A stretch of DNA of 5,972 nt, taken from NCBI GenBank assembly GCA_030593785.1, contig JAUVGM010000165.1, positions 1 through 5,972 on the forward strand, given 5' to 3'. Below the pieces are notes generated by a model. That model did no database searches. It had not been told where the DNA came from and saw only the letters and a list, made by a program, of their open reading frames with translations. Positions 4,582 through 5,972 of this stretch are shown here, piece after piece (position 1 is the stretch's first letter; each line of letters starts with the position of its first letter). The position numbers were made by a program, and so were the translations under genes. The stretch is from Gammaproteobacteria bacterium. GTDB lineage: Bacteria > Pseudomonadota > Gammaproteobacteria > UBA6429 > Thiohalophilaceae.

Positions 4582-5010
4582 ATGAAAACTTTTAGTGCCA
4601 AGCCAGAAACTGTCAAACGCGATTGGTTCGTAATTGATGCAGAAGATAAAGTATTAGGTCGTTTGGCGACTGAAATTGCACGTCGTCTGCGCGGAAAACA
4701 TAAAGCAGAATACACTCCTCACGTTGATACAGGCGATTACATCGTTATTATCAATGCAGAGAAAGTTGTAGTAACCGGCAACAAGACGAAGAATAAACTC
4801 TATCATCATCACACTGGTTACCCGGGTGGTTTGAAGACAGTTAACTTCGAGAAGTTACAAGCAACTAAACCAGAAATGATCATCGAAAAAGCGGTTAAAG
4901 GCATGTTGCCTAAAAACCCTCTTGGTCGTGACATGTTCCGTAAACTTAAAGTTTATGCGGGTCCTGAACATAATCACGCGGCTCAACAGCCTACAGCATT
5001 GGAAATTTAA
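4582..5010 (+). CDS. rplM: 50S ribosomal protein L13
   Basis: A 142-residue L13, the same length as in E. coli and nearly collinear with it: MKTFSAKPETVKRDWFVIDA at the start, LGRLATEIARRLRGKHKAEY (25-44), TPHVDTGDYIVIINAEKV (45-62), KGMLPKNPLGRDMFRKLKVY (106-125) and GPEHNHAAQQP (127-137). L13 binds 23S rRNA early in assembly of the large subunit. The start at 4582 is chosen over an in-frame ATG at 4543 because it gives the conserved N-terminus and has AGG at 4572-4574 seven bases away. The gene is followed two bases later by rpsI, the usual bacterial pair. In E. coli L13 represses its own operon through the leader (family knowledge); whether the short leader here does so cannot be seen. Confidence 0.98.
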   Translation: MKTFSAKPETVKRDWFVIDAEDKVLGRLATEIARRLRGKHKAEYTPHVDTGDYIVIINAEKVVVTGNKTKNKLYHHHTGYPGGLKTVNFEKLQATKPEMIIEKAVKGMLPKNPLGRDMFRKLKVYAGPEHNHAAQQPTALEI

Positions 5011-5012
5011 TC

Positions 5013-5402
5013 ATGGCAGAAACATACTACAGTACTGGTCGTCGTAAGAGCTCAACAGCTCGTGTTTACATGACAAAAGGCAGCGGCAACATCACCATTA
5101 ATAACCGCGCAATTGAAGATTATTTTGGTCGTGAAACATCACGCATGGTAGTACGTCAGCCATTAGAAACTGCTGAAAAATCAGCTGATTTCGATTTCAA
5201 AGTATTCGTAAAAGGCGGCGGTAATACAGGCCAGGCCGGTGCAATTCGTCACGGAATTACCCGTGCGTTAATGGTTTATGACGAAACATTACGTCCTTCA
5301 TTACGTAAAGCAGGTTATGTAACACGTGATGCTCGTGAAGTTGAACGTAAGAAAGTGGGCTTACACAAAGCGCGTAAACGTCCACAATACTCAAAACGTT
5401 AA
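5013..5402 (+). CDS. rpsI: 30S ribosomal protein S9
   Basis: A 129-residue S9 (130 in E. coli). The signature region is KGGGNTGQAGAIRHGITRAL (67-86), preceded by YFGRETSRMVVRQPLE (37-52) and followed by LRKAGYVTRDAREVERKKVG (97-116). The basic tail HKARKRPQYSKR ends in the invariant SKR, which reaches the P-site tRNA anticodon stem in the 30S subunit (known structure). The start lies two bases after the rplM stop, with GGA at 5001-5003 inside the rplM end, so translation is probably coupled. The operon closes with an intrinsic terminator at 5437-5463. Nothing unusual is seen in the protein. Confidence 0.98.
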   Translation: MAETYYSTGRRKSSTARVYMTKGSGNITINNRAIEDYFGRETSRMVVRQPLETAEKSADFDFKVFVKGGGNTGQAGAIRHGITRALMVYDETLRPSLRKAGYVTRDAREVERKKVGLHKARKRPQYSKR

Positions 5403-5436
5403 TACATATTGTATACAGCGTTTTCAGTTCAGAAAG

Positions 5437-5463
5437 AATCCAGCGATATGCTGGATTTTTTTT
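5437..5463 (+). terminator. Intrinsic terminator of rplM-rpsI
   Basis: The stem AATCCAGC (5437-5444) with GCTGGATT (5450-5457) and loop GATAT is followed by an unbroken T run to 5463. It lies 34 bases after the rpsI stop and is a classical rho-independent terminator. Confidence 0.9.
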
Positions 5464-5480
5464 GCCTGCTATTTTTTATT

Positions 5481-5515
5481 ACCCTCCCTTGTTAAGGGGA
5501 GGGTTAGGGTGGGGT
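5481..5515. repeat. CCCTCCC/GGGAGGG hairpin repeat
   Basis: ACCCTCCCTT (5481-5490) and AAGGGGAGGGT (5494-5504) form a stem with one bulge and a GTT loop, followed by TAGGGTGGGGT. A very similar sequence is widespread between genes in many bacteria (from memory). Only one copy is in this window. Confidence 0.55.
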
Positions 5516-5535
5516 AGCATCGTTAAGGGGGAATC

Positions 5536-5571
5536 GTAGGTTGGTTTAAGGAGCTTGCGACGGAACCAACA
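5536..5571 (+). repeat. GTAG-foot hairpin, GTTGGTT subtype
   Basis: GTAG (5536-5539), then GTTGGTT (5540-5546) pairing with AACCAAC (5564-5570). The stem differs from the GGGTT and GGATC versions by changes on both sides. It is paired head-on with the large minus-oriented element that follows, the same arrangement as 830-867 with 878-1089. Confidence 0.75.
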
Positions 5572-5593
5572 AAAGCGAACCAATTAAGCCCCA

Positions 5594-5825
5594 AGGTTAG
5601 CTCCGCTCGGTAACTGCTTCTCGATAACTGCTCCTGCGTTATCCTAATTACGGGCGTCCTGCCCTAATGCGTTATTCTCGGCAACTGCGTCCTGCGTTGC
5701 TCTACCTCCTCCATCCATGGAGTCGTACCTTCGCCCATCCGTGGGCTCGTACCTCCTGCTTAGCCCAGGCTAGCTTCTCAATCTACGATTTCACCTTCTC
5801 CCTGCAGTCGTTGAGCCAACCTACA
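5594..5825 (-). repeat. Large composite multi-hairpin element, copy 2
   Basis: The outer arms are AGGTTAGCTC (5594-5603) and GAGCCAACCT (5813-5822), one mismatch, and the CTAC foot is at 5821-5824. Internal hairpins include GGGC with GCCC (about 5652-5664), CTCCAT with ATGGAG (5709-5722), GCCCA with TGGGC (about 5734-5747) and TAGCC with GGCTA (about 5761-5772). CTCCTGC or GTCCTGC lies between them. The right 99 bases match copy 1 almost exactly, while the left half is rearranged: other hairpins are gained and both copies keep a CTCGGTAACTGCT block near the left arm. The long reading frame across it is an accident of the repeat. Confidence 0.8.
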
Positions 5826-5866
5826 CTTGTCGCAAATTTAATAACATTATTTAACGCACGAAATTA

Positions 5867-5896
5867 GTAGGTTAATCAACAGGTTATTGATTGAAC
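5867..5896 (+). repeat. Possible GTAG-foot hairpin, GTTAATCAA subtype
   Basis: GTAG (5867-5870) is followed by GTTAATCAA (5871-5879), a loop, and TTGATTGAAC (5887-5896), paired with a single bulged base. The layout is that of the family, but the stem is AT-rich and unlike the others, so this may be coincidence or a decayed member. Confidence 0.45.
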
Positions 5897-5911
5897 ACGG
5901 CTCTTTTGTAG

Positions 5912-5948
5912 CAAAAAAACAACAAATGTGACGAGTGTTGTTTTTTTG
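5912..5948. terminator. A/T-tract hairpin, possible bidirectional terminator
   Basis: CAAAAAAACAACA (5912-5924) and TGTTGTTTTTTTG (5936-5948) form a perfect 13-bp stem with an 11-base loop. The stem is weak in GC but has T tracts on both strands, so it could end transcripts from either side. The last bases (GTAGGGGGTA) could be the Shine-Dalgarno region of a gene starting just outside the window; in many gammaproteobacteria petABC follows rpsI, but this is not shown here. Confidence 0.45.
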
Positions 5949-5972
5949 AAAATAAGTGTTGCGTAGGGGGTA

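Noticed and set aside
5667..5867. Open frame of 66 codons on the plus strand
   Set aside because: It lies almost wholly in the composite repeat at 5594-5825, has no ribosome binding site, and the matching region of copy 1 is not kept open in the same way.

Overview
This window looks like chromosomal DNA of a gammaproteobacterium with a moderately AT-rich genome. The L13/S9 pair is very close to the Escherichia coli proteins as I know them, and a Coq7-type ubiquinone hydroxylase implies ubiquinone-based aerobic respiration. The genus cannot be fixed from the sequence. The dense load of small dispersed palindromes recalls repeat-rich sulfur-oxidising or methanotrophic gammaproteobacteria, but that is only an impression.

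Layout. Two genes are on the minus strand: coq7 (1-518, C-terminus outside the window) and a GlcF-type iron-sulfur protein (1091-2341). Four are on the plus strand: a thioredoxin-like [2Fe-2S] ferredoxin (2741-3055), a small alpha/beta hydrolase of the COG2945 kind (3278-3931), and the ribosomal operon rplM-rpsI (4582-5402). The window ends just before what may be the next operon. The protein genes are ordinary housekeeping or redox genes. Apart from the tightly coupled rplM-rpsI pair they are separated by long gaps, so no shared pathway can be claimed.

The unusual content lies between the genes. About fifteen small elements have the form GTAG followed by a hairpin, which is the architecture of REP sequences mobilised by RAYT (TnpA-REP) transposases. 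They occur singly, in inverted pairs and in alternating triplets, and two of them are greatly expanded into strings of internal hairpins (878-1089 and 5594-5825, sharing a 99-base block with 3 differences). Other dispersed families are a KpnI-type palindrome in two copies (563-657, 2425-2518), each upstream of a minus-strand gene; a TCATTGCGAG-type repeat in two copies; a 126-base near-perfectly centred palindrome (4284-4409); and a CCCTCCC/GGGAGGG hairpin.

The best candidate for something undescribed is a free-standing transcription unit at about 4133-4278. It has a strong sigma-70 promoter, about 110 bases without a convincing ORF, a 5' hairpin, a second hairpin displaying CCTCC (anti-Shine-Dalgarno) in its loop, and a strong intrinsic terminator. 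I read it as a small regulatory RNA that I cannot assign to a known family.
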